Source: an uncultured Oscillospiraceae bacterium (lineage in GTDB: Bacteria; Bacillota; Clostridia; Oscillospirales; Ruminococcaceae). From it: a DNA stretch of 64,000 nt. The DNA is taken from the NCBI GenBank assembly GCA_934465295.1, contig CAKSKU010000004.1:62001-126000 (forward strand). The letters run 5' to 3'. The notes beneath the pieces are model-generated. The model was not told the origin of the DNA, searched no databases, and saw nothing but the letters and a program-made list of their open reading frames with translations. This document shows, in pieces, positions 44,053-52,287 of this stretch. The position numbers and the translations under genes were made by a program. The stretch's first letter is position 1. Each line of letters begins with the position of its first letter.

Positions 44053-44745
44053 TCAATTCTGACCATAATAAGCATTTGCACCGTGCTTGCGGAGATAGTG
44101 CTTGTCAAGAAGCTCCTGCGGCATACGTCCTGCCTGCGCATTTATCGACATTGCGTGATAATTCATAAATGCAACTTCTTCAAGCACGACTGCGTTGTGA
44201 ACGGCTTCCTTTGCATCCTTGCCCCAAGCGAACGGTCCGTGGTTCTTCACAAGAACGGCTGGTATAGTCATCGGGTCAATGCCCTTGAAAGCTTCGATTA
44301 TGACCGTTCCCGTTTCCTTTTCGTATTCGCCGCCGATCTCCTCCGGAGTCATTGCTCTTGTGCAGGGGATTTCACCGTAGAAATAGTCGCCCTGCGTTGT
44401 TCCCATTGGGATAATGCCCGTTCCTGCCTGTGCGAACGAGGTTGCCCAGCGGCTGTGAGTGTGAACGATGCCGCCGATATTTTCATAAGCACGGTAAAGC
44501 TCAAGGTGCGTCGGAGTGTCGCTCGATGGTTTGTATTTTCCCTCTGCGACATTTCCCGTTGCAATCTCCACAACGACCATATCATCAGCCGTCATAGTGT
44601 CATATTCAACGCCCGAGGGCTTTATAACTATCATTCCGCTTTCTCTGTCAACTGCCGAAACGTTGCCCCAAGTAAATGTTACAAGTCCGTATTTCGGGAG
44701 CATAAGATTCGCTTCAAGCACTTCCTGCTTTAATTTTTCAAGCAT
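44053..44745 (-). CDS. araD: L-ribulose-5-phosphate 4-epimerase
   Basis: A 230-residue class II aldolase-fold epimerase. It shows LVTFTWGNVSAVDRESGM, IKPSGVEYDTM and the zinc ligands in VHTHSRWATSFAQAG and VLVKNHGPFAWG. It converts L-ribulose-5-phosphate to D-xylulose-5-phosphate, the last step of the bacterial arabinose pathway. It begins 14 bases after araB. Confidence 0.96.
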   Translation of the reverse strand: MLEKLKQEVLEANLMLPKYGLVTFTWGNVSAVDRESGMIVIKPSGVEYDTMTADDMVVVEIATGNVAEGKYKPSSDTPTHLELYRAYENIGGIVHTHSRWATSFAQAGTGIIPMGTTQGDYFYGEIPCTRAMTPEEIGGEYEKETGTVIIEAFKGIDPMTIPAVLVKNHGPFAWGKDAKEAVHNAVVLEEVAFMNYHAMSINAQAGRMPQELLDKHYLRKHGANAYYGQN

Positions 44746-44759
44746 TTTTATCTATCCTT

Positions 44760-46322
44760 TCAAATTCTGCCGAGAATATCTTCTGCGCCGAGAGCCGCTT
44801 TGTATCTCTTTATAAATTCATTGAAACCGTTCGTGCCGTCCTTATTCGGCGTGAGCGTGAGCTTTTCCATTCCTGCAAAAACCTCGCTGTCGAGCCAGTC
44901 GGGGAGAGCTTTTCCGCCGCCGTTCATCATATAAGAAGCGAGCAGAGCCATTCCCCATGCGCCGCCCTCGCCTGCCGTTGTCATTACGGAAACGGGAGTG
45001 TTCAGAGCGTCCGCAAGGACTTGCTGTGCCGCACCCTTTACCTTGAAAATGCCGCCGTGACCCGTGAACTGCTGTGCCTCGGCATTTTCCTTTTCAAAAA
45101 GGATATCCATACCTATCTTAAGCGAAGCGAACGCCGAATAAAGCTGCGCTCTGAAAAAATTCGCCAGATCCATACTGCCGTTCGGCTGACGGAAATACAT
45201 TGGTCTGCCGTCATCTGCGCCCGTTACGGGTTCGCCCGAAAGATAGTTGAACGCCGTAACTCCGCCGCAGTCAGCATCGCCCGTCATCGCATTTTTATAT
45301 AGTGTTTCGTAAAGTGCCGACTTGTCAAGCTTGTTTCCCGTAAGCTCGGCAAATTCGCCGAAAAGCTTCACCCAAGCGTCCAGTTCGGAGCAGCAGTTGT
45401 TGCAGTGTACCATTGCGGCAGGTGCGCCGTCGGGCGTCGTTACCATATCAATTTCGGGATAAGCTTTTTTGAGGTCTTTTTCCAGAACGAGCATTGAGAA
45501 TACCGAAGTTCCTGCGGAAACATTGCCCGTTCCCGAACGTACAGCGTTCGCTGCGACCATTCCCGTTCCTGCGTCACCCTCGGGAGGGCAAACGGGAACG
45601 CCCGATTTGAATGTACCCGTCGGGTCGAGGAATTTTGCGCCGCTTTCGGTGAGGAATGCACCCTTTTCACCTGCGATCTTTACGGGAGGAAGAACTTCCG
45701 CAAGCTTTTTGTCAAATCCGTGCGAGGAAAGCTTTTCTTCGGCAGTTCTGATCATCTCGGCATTGTAATCCGTCCTGCTGACGGGGAAAATTCCCGAAGC
45801 TTCACCAATTCCGACCGCTCTTTCGCCCGTGAGGAGATAATTTATGTAGCCTGCGAGGGTCGTTATGTGTGATGTCTGCGGAACGTGCGCTTCACCGTTC
45901 ATTACAGCCTGATAAAGATGTGCGATGCTCCAGCGCTGGGGAATATTGAAGCCGAGCGCTTCGCTCAATTCCTCTGCCGCCTGCTTTGTGGTGGTGTTTC
46001 GCCAAGTTCTGAACGGAACGAGCAGCCTGTCGTTTTCATCAAAAGCCATATAGCCGTGCATCATTGCGGAAACTCCCATTGCTCCGACATGCGTGAGCGT
46101 GATGCCGTGCTTGTTCTTCACGTCCTCGGCGAGTGAGGCGAAGCAGCTTCTTACGCCGTTGTGGATATCGTCAAGCGAATATGTCCAGTAGCCGTTTTCA
46201 AGCTTGTTTTCCCAATCATAGCTGCCCGATGCGGCGGGAGCGTGGTTTTCGTCTGTGAGAACAGCCTTTATTCGGGTCGAGCCAAGCTCAATGCCAAGGC
46301 TTGTTTTATCAAGTGAAAGCAT
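44760..46322 (-). CDS. araB: FGGY-family L-ribulokinase
   Basis: A 520-residue sugar kinase with the N-terminal ATPase motif LGIELGSTRIKAVLTDE, a middle GTGNVSAGTSVFSML phosphate segment and a C-terminal FTGHGGIFKVKGAAQQVLAD adenosine-binding segment. Placement between araA and araD fits L-ribulokinase; by sequence alone a xylulokinase-like FGGY kinase is possible. It starts 1 base after the esterase stop. Confidence 0.88.
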   Translation of the reverse strand: MLSLDKTSLGIELGSTRIKAVLTDENHAPAASGSYDWENKLENGYWTYSLDDIHNGVRSCFASLAEDVKNKHGITLTHVGAMGVSAMMHGYMAFDENDRLLVPFRTWRNTTTKQAAEELSEALGFNIPQRWSIAHLYQAVMNGEAHVPQTSHITTLAGYINYLLTGERAVGIGEASGIFPVSRTDYNAEMIRTAEEKLSSHGFDKKLAEVLPPVKIAGEKGAFLTESGAKFLDPTGTFKSGVPVCPPEGDAGTGMVAANAVRSGTGNVSAGTSVFSMLVLEKDLKKAYPEIDMVTTPDGAPAAMVHCNNCCSELDAWVKLFGEFAELTGNKLDKSALYETLYKNAMTGDADCGGVTAFNYLSGEPVTGADDGRPMYFRQPNGSMDLANFFRAQLYSAFASLKIGMDILFEKENAEAQQFTGHGGIFKVKGAAQQVLADALNTPVSVMTTAGEGGAWGMALLASYMMNGGGKALPDWLDSEVFAGMEKLTLTPNKDGTNGFNEFIKRYKAALGAEDILGRI

Positions 46323-46323
46323 A

Positions 46324-47160
46324 TCAAAGTATCTCCTTTATCCATCTTATGCAGTGTCCTATCCATTCCGAGCAGTATTTTACGTCGTCCGAAAGGTCAG
46401 CCTTTTTGCTCACGGTATCATCGCAGAGCGACAAGCCGTGACCGCCCTTGGGGTAAATGTGCATCTCAACGTTTTTGCCCTGCCTGTGAAGTGCCTCGGC
46501 AAGGAAAAGCGAGTTTTCGAGAGGCACTGTTCCGTCCTCGCTCGTGTGCCATATAAAAGCCTGCGGAGCGTTTTCGGTGACTTGATTTTCGAGTGACATT
46601 TTCGCAAGAAGCTCGGGTTCGGGATCATCACCGAGCAGACACTTCATACTGCCCTCGTGGGTGTATTTTCCCGAGGTTATAACGGGGTAGCAAAGTATCA
46701 TTCCGTTCGGCTTGTCCTCGCCGTGTTCAATTCCGAGCGCATCTTCAGCGAGCTTTTCCTGCCAAAAAAGTCCTGCCGAACAAGCGGCGTGACCGCCTGC
46801 GGAGAATCCCATTACTGCTATCTTTTCGGAATTGATATGAAACTCCTTGCTGTTGCGGCGCATAAAGGTTATCGCTGCTAAAATTTCAAGCAGCTGGAGA
46901 GGATAATGCTGATATTCGCAGGCATAGTTTACAACTGCGGCAGCAATTCCGTTTCCGACCATTCGCAGTGCAACGGGTTCAGCCTCGCGCTCCGAGCACC
47001 ACCAGTAGCTTCCGCCCGGGCATATAACCGTGCAGGGAAAGGTCTGCTCGGTGTCAACTTCTTTCCATACTTCGGGGATATAAAGCGTGACCTGCGTTTT
47101 CTCTTTCGCTTTCGGCAGGTTCGGGAAATGGTCTTCAAGGTAGATTTTTTCGTATCTCAT
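46324..47160 (-). CDS. Alpha/beta-hydrolase, probable carbohydrate acetyl-esterase
   Basis: 278 residues with an oxyanion region VICPGGSYWW, nucleophile elbow IAVMGFSAGGHAA (Ser about 117) and likely catalytic His in YPKGGHGLSL, the layout of the acetyl-xylan-esterase-like BD-FAE family. No signal peptide is seen, so it probably deacetylates imported oligosaccharides. It is placed unusually between araA and araB, 10 bases and 1 base from its neighbours, inside the arabinose operon. Confidence 0.87.
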   Translation of the reverse strand: MRYEKIYLEDHFPNLPKAKEKTQVTLYIPEVWKEVDTEQTFPCTVICPGGSYWWCSEREAEPVALRMVGNGIAAAVVNYACEYQHYPLQLLEILAAITFMRRNSKEFHINSEKIAVMGFSAGGHAACSAGLFWQEKLAEDALGIEHGEDKPNGMILCYPVITSGKYTHEGSMKCLLGDDPEPELLAKMSLENQVTENAPQAFIWHTSEDGTVPLENSLFLAEALHRQGKNVEMHIYPKGGHGLSLCDDTVSKKADLSDDVKYCSEWIGHCIRWIKEIL

Positions 47161-47170
47161 AATTCCACCC

Positions 47171-48637
47171 TTATCTCTTCAAAGAAGCTATCGCTTCAAG
47201 CATTTCAAGCTGCTGTTCAAATGCGTTCAGCTCTGTTTTTTCATCGATAATAACAAGCTCCGTGTCGGTCATCTTTGCGAACAGACGAATATCATCAGCC
47301 GTAAGTGCGGTCGAAACAACAGCGTGATGTGCGCCGCCTGCGTATATCCAAGCCGCCGAGCCTGTTGCAAAGTCGGGTTTGAGCTTCCACATTACTCTTG
47401 CAACGGGGAGCTTCGGCATTGGCTCAGGCTGCTTTACGAGGGTTATCTCTGCGCAGACAAGTCTGAAACGGTCACCCATATCTATCATTGAAACTGCAAT
47501 GCCCTCGCCCGTTGTTCCCTCAAAAACAAGACGTGCGGGGTCAGCTTTTCCGCCGATGCCAAGGGGGTGAACTTCTATCTTTGGCTTTTCAGCGGCGAAC
47601 ACGGGCGAAACTTCGAGCATATGCGAAGCAAGCTCGGTTTCCTCGCCCTCGGGAAGATCGTATGTATAGTCCTCGAGGAAGCCCGTTGCGCCGTTTCTTC
47701 CCTCTGCCATTTTGCAGAGAACTGCGGCAAGAGCGGCTGTTTTGTAGTCGCCCTCGGGACCGAAGCCAACTCCCCTTGCCATGATATTCTGAGCGGCGAT
47801 TCCGGGGAGCTGTTCAAGTCCGTTGAGATCCTGGAACGTGTCCGTAAATGCGGAGATATTTTCTTTTTTGAGGAACCTGTCAAGAGCGGCTTCGTACTTC
47901 GCCTGAACTCTTACTGCGGAAATGTTGTCGGTGTTCATTTCATATTTCTCGGCATATTCAGCCATCTTTGCGTCAACTTCTTCATCGGTCACTTCGGAGA
48001 TGATGCTGCAAAGGTCGCCTATGCCATAGTAGTTGACGTTCCAGCCGTACTTTATCTCACTCTCCACTCTGTCGCCGTCCGTAACCGCAACGTCACGCAT
48101 ATTGTTGCCGAACATCGCAACTCTCATTCCCCTGCCGAAATCAACAGCGGCGGCAGCCTGAGCGAAGCGGCGAATCTTTCCGATAACATCGCTGTGCTTG
48201 TAATAGCCCGAAACGACCTCACGCTTTATGCCGAGACGTGTGCAGATAAAGCCGAATTCCCTGTCGCCGTGTGCGGACTGATTGAGATTCATAAAATCCA
48301 TATCGATGCTGTCATAAGGCAGTCTTTCGTTATGCTGTGTGTGAAGGTGGAGCATCGGCTTGCGGAGCGCTTTAAGTGCTGTTATCCACATTTTCGCAGG
48401 AGAAAACGTGTGCATCCACATTATAACGCCGATACAGTCGCTGTCGGACGAAGCTTTCGTACAAACGCTTACGGCTTCGCTGCTGTTCCGTACAACCGGC
48501 TGAAAAACGACCTCTGCGATATTTTTAAGCTTTTCGCTCAGAAATGCCGCCATTTCCTGCGAATCCTCAGCCGCCTGCGCAAGAGTTTCCTCGCCGTAAA
48601 GATCCTGACTTCCCGTGATAAAATATAATTTCTTCAT
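47171..48637 (-). CDS. araA: L-arabinose isomerase
   Basis: A 488-residue enzyme of normal AraA length. It has the start MKKLYFITGSQDLYGEETL, the conserved WMHTFSPAKMWI region, LLHLHTQHNERLPY (substrate region), GVGFGPEGDYKTAAL (metal Glu) and HAVVSTALTADD near the end. It converts L-arabinose to L-ribulose. It is the first gene of the operon. ATG 48637 follows GGAGGAAAACAGAA. It is divergent from the AraC regulator. Confidence 0.97.
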   Translation of the reverse strand: MKKLYFITGSQDLYGEETLAQAAEDSQEMAAFLSEKLKNIAEVVFQPVVRNSSEAVSVCTKASSDSDCIGVIMWMHTFSPAKMWITALKALRKPMLHLHTQHNERLPYDSIDMDFMNLNQSAHGDREFGFICTRLGIKREVVSGYYKHSDVIGKIRRFAQAAAAVDFGRGMRVAMFGNNMRDVAVTDGDRVESEIKYGWNVNYYGIGDLCSIISEVTDEEVDAKMAEYAEKYEMNTDNISAVRVQAKYEAALDRFLKKENISAFTDTFQDLNGLEQLPGIAAQNIMARGVGFGPEGDYKTAALAAVLCKMAEGRNGATGFLEDYTYDLPEGEETELASHMLEVSPVFAAEKPKIEVHPLGIGGKADPARLVFEGTTGEGIAVSMIDMGDRFRLVCAEITLVKQPEPMPKLPVARVMWKLKPDFATGSAAWIYAGGAHHAVVSTALTADDIRLFAKMTDTELVIIDEKTELNAFEQQLEMLEAIASLKR

Positions 48638-48692
48638 TTCTGTTTTCCTCCGCTCAAAATTTTGCCGAAGCATAGCTCATCAATTTTATATT

Positions 48693-48721
48693 ATTATAGC
48701 TTACAGAAGAAATTTTTTCAA
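48693..48721 (-). promoter_or_regulatory. Promoter of the arabinoside operon
   Basis: Minus strand: TTGAAA (48721-48716), 17 bases, TATAAT (48698-48693). It is back to back with the regulator promoter, the -35 boxes 19 bases apart. Confidence 0.7.
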
Positions 48722-48740
48722 GAAGCTTATTCGCCGATTA

Positions 48741-48769
48741 TGGACATTTATTAACCTTTATGCTATAAT
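48741..48769 (+). promoter_or_regulatory. Promoter of the AraC-type regulator
   Basis: TGGACA (48741-48746), 17 bases, TATAAT (48764-48769). Confidence 0.7.
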
Positions 48770-48789
48770 ATAGCTTGGGTGATGCAAAA

Positions 48790-49641
48790 ATGATAGCAAA
48801 ATATGAACAAAGCGTTCTCTCGGGACGTTCGCAGGTGTCCGTCCAGCGCTACGGGGGATTGCAGAATCTTCCGCACTGGCACATCGAAAGCGAGCTTATC
48901 TTCGCCGAAAAAGGCTCTGCCGAGGTCATGACGGACAACGATTTGTACGGCTTATCCGAAGGATACTGCGTTTTTATACGAAGCGGAGCTGTGCATTACA
49001 TCAAAGCCGAATCGGACAGCGTTATTTCCGTTATGAAGATAGATTCGCAGCTTATTTCCGCAGAATTCGGAACGCTTGCGCCGGTCTGTCCCCTGCTCGA
49101 AAAAAAATATGATGTTTCCGAAACTTTTGAAAAAATAAGACAGGAGATATCCAACGGCGAAAAATATTACGAGGTGATATGCTCGGGACTTGCGCTCGCT
49201 CTGACCGCCGAAATTTTCCGAAACGAAAAAACATCTTCGTCAGAGATTTCTTCGGGAAGCGGCGCATATAAAAAGCTTCTGCGGATCATCTCCGAGCGCT
49301 TTGCCGACATAACCTTTGACGAAGCGGCAGAGATAATGTGTTTCAGCAAGCCTTATTTCTCGAAATATTTCCGCCGAATGTCGGGAATGACTTTTTCGGA
49401 GTATCTCAACATCGTCAGAGTGAGCGAAGCCGTGAAAATTCTCTCCAAAGGCAATATGTCCGCAGGTGAAACGGCAGTTGCGGCAGGCTTTGGCACGATA
49501 CGCAGCTTTAACCGTGTTTTCAGGCAGTACACGGGCTATACGCCAAGGGAACTGCCCGATGATTTCGTTTTTATCGGCGAGGATCGGGGTACGGACAGCG
49601 ACAGCTTCGACCCGACCCTCCCCGTTTCAAAAATATTGTAA
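48790..49641 (+). CDS. AraC-family regulator of the arabinoside operon
   Basis: 283 residues: an N-terminal cupin-like effector domain (LPHWHIESELIFAEKG, about 25-40) and a C-terminal double helix-turn-helix (ITFDEAAEIMCFSKPYFSKY and AGETAVAAGFGTIRSFNRVF, ending with YTGYTPREL). A TTG 15 bases upstream is in frame, but it would fall at the transcription start of the promoter above, so ATG 48790 is preferred. Divergence from araA suggests it controls that operon; the effector is probably arabinose or an arabinoside. Confidence 0.92.
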   Translation: MIAKYEQSVLSGRSQVSVQRYGGLQNLPHWHIESELIFAEKGSAEVMTDNDLYGLSEGYCVFIRSGAVHYIKAESDSVISVMKIDSQLISAEFGTLAPVCPLLEKKYDVSETFEKIRQEISNGEKYYEVICSGLALALTAEIFRNEKTSSSEISSGSGAYKKLLRIISERFADITFDEAAEIMCFSKPYFSKYFRRMSGMTFSEYLNIVRVSEAVKILSKGNMSAGETAVAAGFGTIRSFNRVFRQYTGYTPRELPDDFVFIGEDRGTDSDSFDPTLPVSKIL

Positions 49642-49687
49642 AAAACGGACATTCCGCTATCATATCTGATGCGGAATGTCCGTTTTT
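49641..49687. terminator. Bidirectional terminator after the AraC gene
   Basis: A perfect 13-bp stem ACGGACATTCCGC / GCGGAATGTCCGT with A-run and T-run on the two sides. A MITE has inserted at its T-run. Confidence 0.9.
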
Positions 49688-49688
49688 A

Positions 49689-49804
49689 TACTAAACACCA
49701 TTTAAAATTCGGGGAGATCAAGCCGATAATCTCGTAGCTGTTTTTAACAGGTTTATATAGGATTTCGGCGCAGATTTTTTCCTGTATTTTATTGGTGTTT
49801 AGTA
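49689..49804 (+). mobile_element. MITE copy 4 (variant ends)
   Basis: 116 bases, TACTAAACACCATTTAAAAT to ATTTTATTGGTGTTTAGTA, flanked by TTA duplications (49686-49688, 49805-49807). The core (CTCGTAGCTGTTTTTAACAGG, GGCGCAGATTTTTT) matches copy 3, but the terminal repeats carry AAACACCA in place of ATTTTTAA. Confidence 0.75.
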
Positions 49805-49817
49805 TTATAAGCCTATA

Positions 49818-51197
49818 TCAGGGTGAACCTGTTTCCGTGGGTGTCGTTTCCGTAGGTGTCGTTTCCGTCGGATAGTCTGTTGGGTATTCTGTCGGATCTG
49901 TCTCAGGCGTTTGCTCCTTTGATGTTGTCGTCATATAATAAATCTCCGTCCGTCCTGTCTGGATATCGCTTGTGGTCGTTGTTGTGGTCACAGTAGTTTT
50001 CGCAGTTGTCGAAGTGGTTTCCTCCGTAGTTTCCGTTGTGGTTTCGGTTGTCGTTGTTTCCGTTGTTTCGGCTGTCGTTTTTTTGGTCTGCTTGGTCTTT
50101 TTGGTCTTTTTGGTCTTTTCCGTCGTTTCCTTTGTTGTCGGGACAGTTGTCTGAGCCGTTGTAGTCGGCTTTGTCTGAGGAACATACGCATCTGTTTCGG
50201 GTACTGTTGTTACTGTTGTAACGGCTGCTGCGGTAACAGTGGTCTCCTCCGTTGTTTCCGTTGTTTCGGGAACGGTCGTCACCGCTGTTGTCGTTGTCTG
50301 CGTTGTCGTGACGGTAGTTGTGACGGAGCTTTCGGTCTGCGGCTCAAAGCCTCTCAGTTTTTCAAGCACCTCATCATTGAGCGGCATTATCTCCTCATCA
50401 TTTGAACGAAGAGCAGTGTTTTTCATTACCTGGGAAATACTGTCGTAGTTTATATCAAAGGTCGGATCTTCGCCGTCCTTTGCGGTATAGAAGCCGCCGC
50501 CCTCACGATTCGGGATAACGAACCTTGATGTTCCGTCTATCTCGGCAGGGTTTCCGCTGTTTTCATTGGGTTCGGTGCATATCATAACTCCGCCGCCTGC
50601 GGGAGTAAGAGCTTTTTTGCCCGTGCGGTTTCCGCTGTTGTCGATAAGCTCTATCTCGACCTTGCCCTGAAGAGTGCTTTCGCTTATCATATAAACACCG
50701 TCGTCGTCCTTATCGACAGTAGCGATGAAGCTTGTTCCTCGTACAGCCATTGTCGATTTCGGCGTTGCGACCTCATAAGTGGAATTTTCCGAAAGCGGAT
50801 TTGTTATTTCATTAAGTATAGTACCCTGTTTAAGATCGACTACCGTTCTGCTGTCGGCAGCCGTTCCCGATGCATTCAGTTCAAGTATCGTTCCGCTGTC
50901 GAGAAGAATATATTTATCATCATCGAGTGAGATCCTGATAGTGCTGTCATCGCCGACTGTGAGCGTATCACCGCTTTCAAGGTTCATTCCCGTATATGCG
51001 TCCAGCTCGCCGGAGCCGTCTCTTTCCACAATTGCGCTTCCCGTAAGCTCGAAAACCTTCAGAACACGGTATGCTTCCTCACGGGTCATTGCGATCCCTA
51101 CTCCTGCGGCTGTTCCGCCCGTCACCGCAACTGCGGCACAGACCATAACGACCTTTGCTTTCAATGTCATAGCTGCCAAAGTGCTTTTAATGCCCAT
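49818..51197 (-). CDS. FecR-domain membrane protein with long Thr-rich tail
   Basis: A 459-residue protein: N-terminal membrane segment (about 12-35), FecR domain (about 55-190; ESGDTLTVGDDSTIRISLDD, GTILNEITNP, MAVRGTSFIATV), a short spacer, then about 190 residues of Thr/Glu/Pro/Lys low-complexity sequence, probably a surface-exposed, possibly glycosylated stalk. Stand-alone FecR proteins of this kind are thought to bind or organise surface polymers. No sigma factor or TonB partner is present. ATG 51197 follows GGAGGCGATAGGA; the leader carries a c-di-GMP-I riboswitch. Confidence 0.85.
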   Translation of the reverse strand: MGIKSTLAAMTLKAKVVMVCAAVAVTGGTAAGVGIAMTREEAYRVLKVFELTGSAIVERDGSGELDAYTGMNLESGDTLTVGDDSTIRISLDDDKYILLDSGTILELNASGTAADSRTVVDLKQGTILNEITNPLSENSTYEVATPKSTMAVRGTSFIATVDKDDDGVYMISESTLQGKVEIELIDNSGNRTGKKALTPAGGGVMICTEPNENSGNPAEIDGTSRFVIPNREGGGFYTAKDGEDPTFDINYDSISQVMKNTALRSNDEEIMPLNDEVLEKLRGFEPQTESSVTTTVTTTQTTTTAVTTVPETTETTEETTVTAAAVTTVTTVPETDAYVPQTKPTTTAQTTVPTTKETTEKTKKTKKTKQTKKTTAETTETTTTETTTETTEETTSTTAKTTVTTTTTTSDIQTGRTEIYYMTTTSKEQTPETDPTEYPTDYPTETTPTETTPTETGSP

Positions 51198-51220
51198 TCC
51201 TATCGCCTCCGTACATAATA

Positions 51221-51356
51221 AAAAGGAAGTATGCAGCCAATGCTGCATCATTGGGTCAACCCCTGCAAATGCAGCCCGACCGCCATACTTCCCGAATGAT
51301 TCTAAAGCTTAGGCTCGTGCTTTGCGCCGCCGATTTTCATCGGTTTTGCCTTTTAT
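51221..51356 (-). ncRNA. c-di-GMP-I (GEMM-I) riboswitch with terminator
   Basis: Minus-strand leader with GEMM-I landmarks in order: GGCAAAACCGAT-GAAA-ATCGG (P1a arm with GAAA loop), GCGCAAAGC, GAGCCTAA, a short loop, and ATGGCGGTCGGGCTGC. Downstream, CATACTTCC (51226-51234) followed by five T can pair with GGAAGTATG (51284-51292) inside the aptamer to form a terminator. Aptamer and terminator are therefore exclusive, predicting that c-di-GMP turns the FecR gene on. One core base (GGCGG instead of GGCAG) differs from the common consensus. Confidence 0.85.
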
Positions 51357-51367
51357 TTGTTGTTCAT

Positions 51368-51396
51368 ATTATATCATACATACATAATTATTGCAA
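51368..51396 (-). promoter_or_regulatory. Promoter of the FecR gene
   Basis: Minus strand: TTGCAA (51396-51391), 17 bases, TATAAT (51373-51368). Transcription would start just ahead of the riboswitch. Confidence 0.7.
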
Positions 51397-51501
51397 TAGC
51401 AAAATCACAATTTTGTCATAAAGTTTAAAAAATATATGAAATTTGCAACTATTGAGGATAAAACTTACAACACTGACACACAACGCTAACACGTTAAAGC
51501 G

Positions 51502-52287
51502 TCATATAATACCGAGCTTCGCCAAAAATTCCGCCGAACGCCGCTGATTTTCTATCGAGGAAGTCTCGATCAGCACCGTTTTCGCAGAGGAGAGCTTTTC
51601 TTCAAAGCAAGCCTTGAAATGCTCCCAGTCGATCTTTCCGTCGCCGACCGCAAGGTGAAGATCGTTTTCAAGGTCATTATCATTAATATGTATATGCCGA
51701 ACATAAGGTGAAACAGCCTCCACCCAGCCGTCAATATCGGAGCCGTAGACCGCAGCGTGGGCATAGTCGAAGCAGACGCCGAAATTGGGCATATCCGAGA
51801 GCCGCTTTGCAATTCCGCAGAGCATATCGGGCGTTCTGTCAAACATATTCTCCATATAGATCTCAAGGTCGGGATATTTCGGCAGAACTCTTCTCCAGAA
51901 GCTTTCATTGCTGTCGAGCCAGCCCTCGGCATACACTTCGGAGGTGAGATCGGGGTTGTGGTTCGTGTGGAAAACAACGCCCCTTGCGCCTATTTTCCGT
52001 GCGATATCAAGACTCGTCACGATGCGCTCCTCGGATATCTTCCGTATTTTTTTATCACTGCTGAAAACAAGCACATCGAAAAATGCGCCGTGCATCGTGC
52101 AGTATTCGGGGAGCTTGTGCGACTTATAGCTGCCGATGATGCCGTCCGTGAGCTTTTCATCGTCCATGACATCAGGAATAAAAAAATCGTTGTATTCAAA
52201 ACCGAAGCCGTATTCCTGCGCAAGCTCAAGGCTTTTTTGCAGCTCGTCAAGCTTTGGGATTATAAGAAATTTACACTTTTGCTGCAT
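51502..52287 (-). CDS. Sugar-phosphate isomerase/epimerase-like TIM-barrel protein
   Basis: 261 residues of the AP-endonuclease-2/xylose-isomerase-like fold. Likely metal ligands lie in YCTMHGAFFD, VVFHTNHNP, LEIYMENMFDRTPD, VCFDYAHAAVYG and VRHIHINDND, ending with VLIETSS. The substrate is unknown; DNA repair (endonuclease IV) is less likely given the divergence. Its start overlaps the end of the cyclase gene by 17 bases. Confidence 0.85.
   Translation of the reverse strand: MQQKCKFLIIPKLDELQKSLELAQEYGFGFEYNDFFIPDVMDDEKLTDGIIGSYKSHKLPEYCTMHGAFFDVLVFSSDKKIRKISEERIVTSLDIARKIGARGVVFHTNHNPDLTSEVYAEGWLDSNESFWRRVLPKYPDLEIYMENMFDRTPDMLCGIAKRLSDMPNFGVCFDYAHAAVYGSDIDGWVEAVSPYVRHIHINDNDLENDLHLAVGDGKIDWEHFKACFEEKLSSAKTVLIETSSIENQRRSAEFLAKLGII

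Noticed and set aside
47567..48628. A 353-codon plus-strand frame opposite araA
   Set aside because: Shadow of araA, no family features.
48775..48789. TTG as start of the AraC-type regulator
   Set aside because: It coincides with the expected transcription start of the promoter at 48741-48769; ATG 48790 is the better start.
49850..50300. CRISPR-like or satellite repeats in the GTTGT/CGTTTCC-rich stretch
   Set aside because: These are codon repeats of the Thr/Glu/Lys-rich tail of the FecR protein, without spacer structure.
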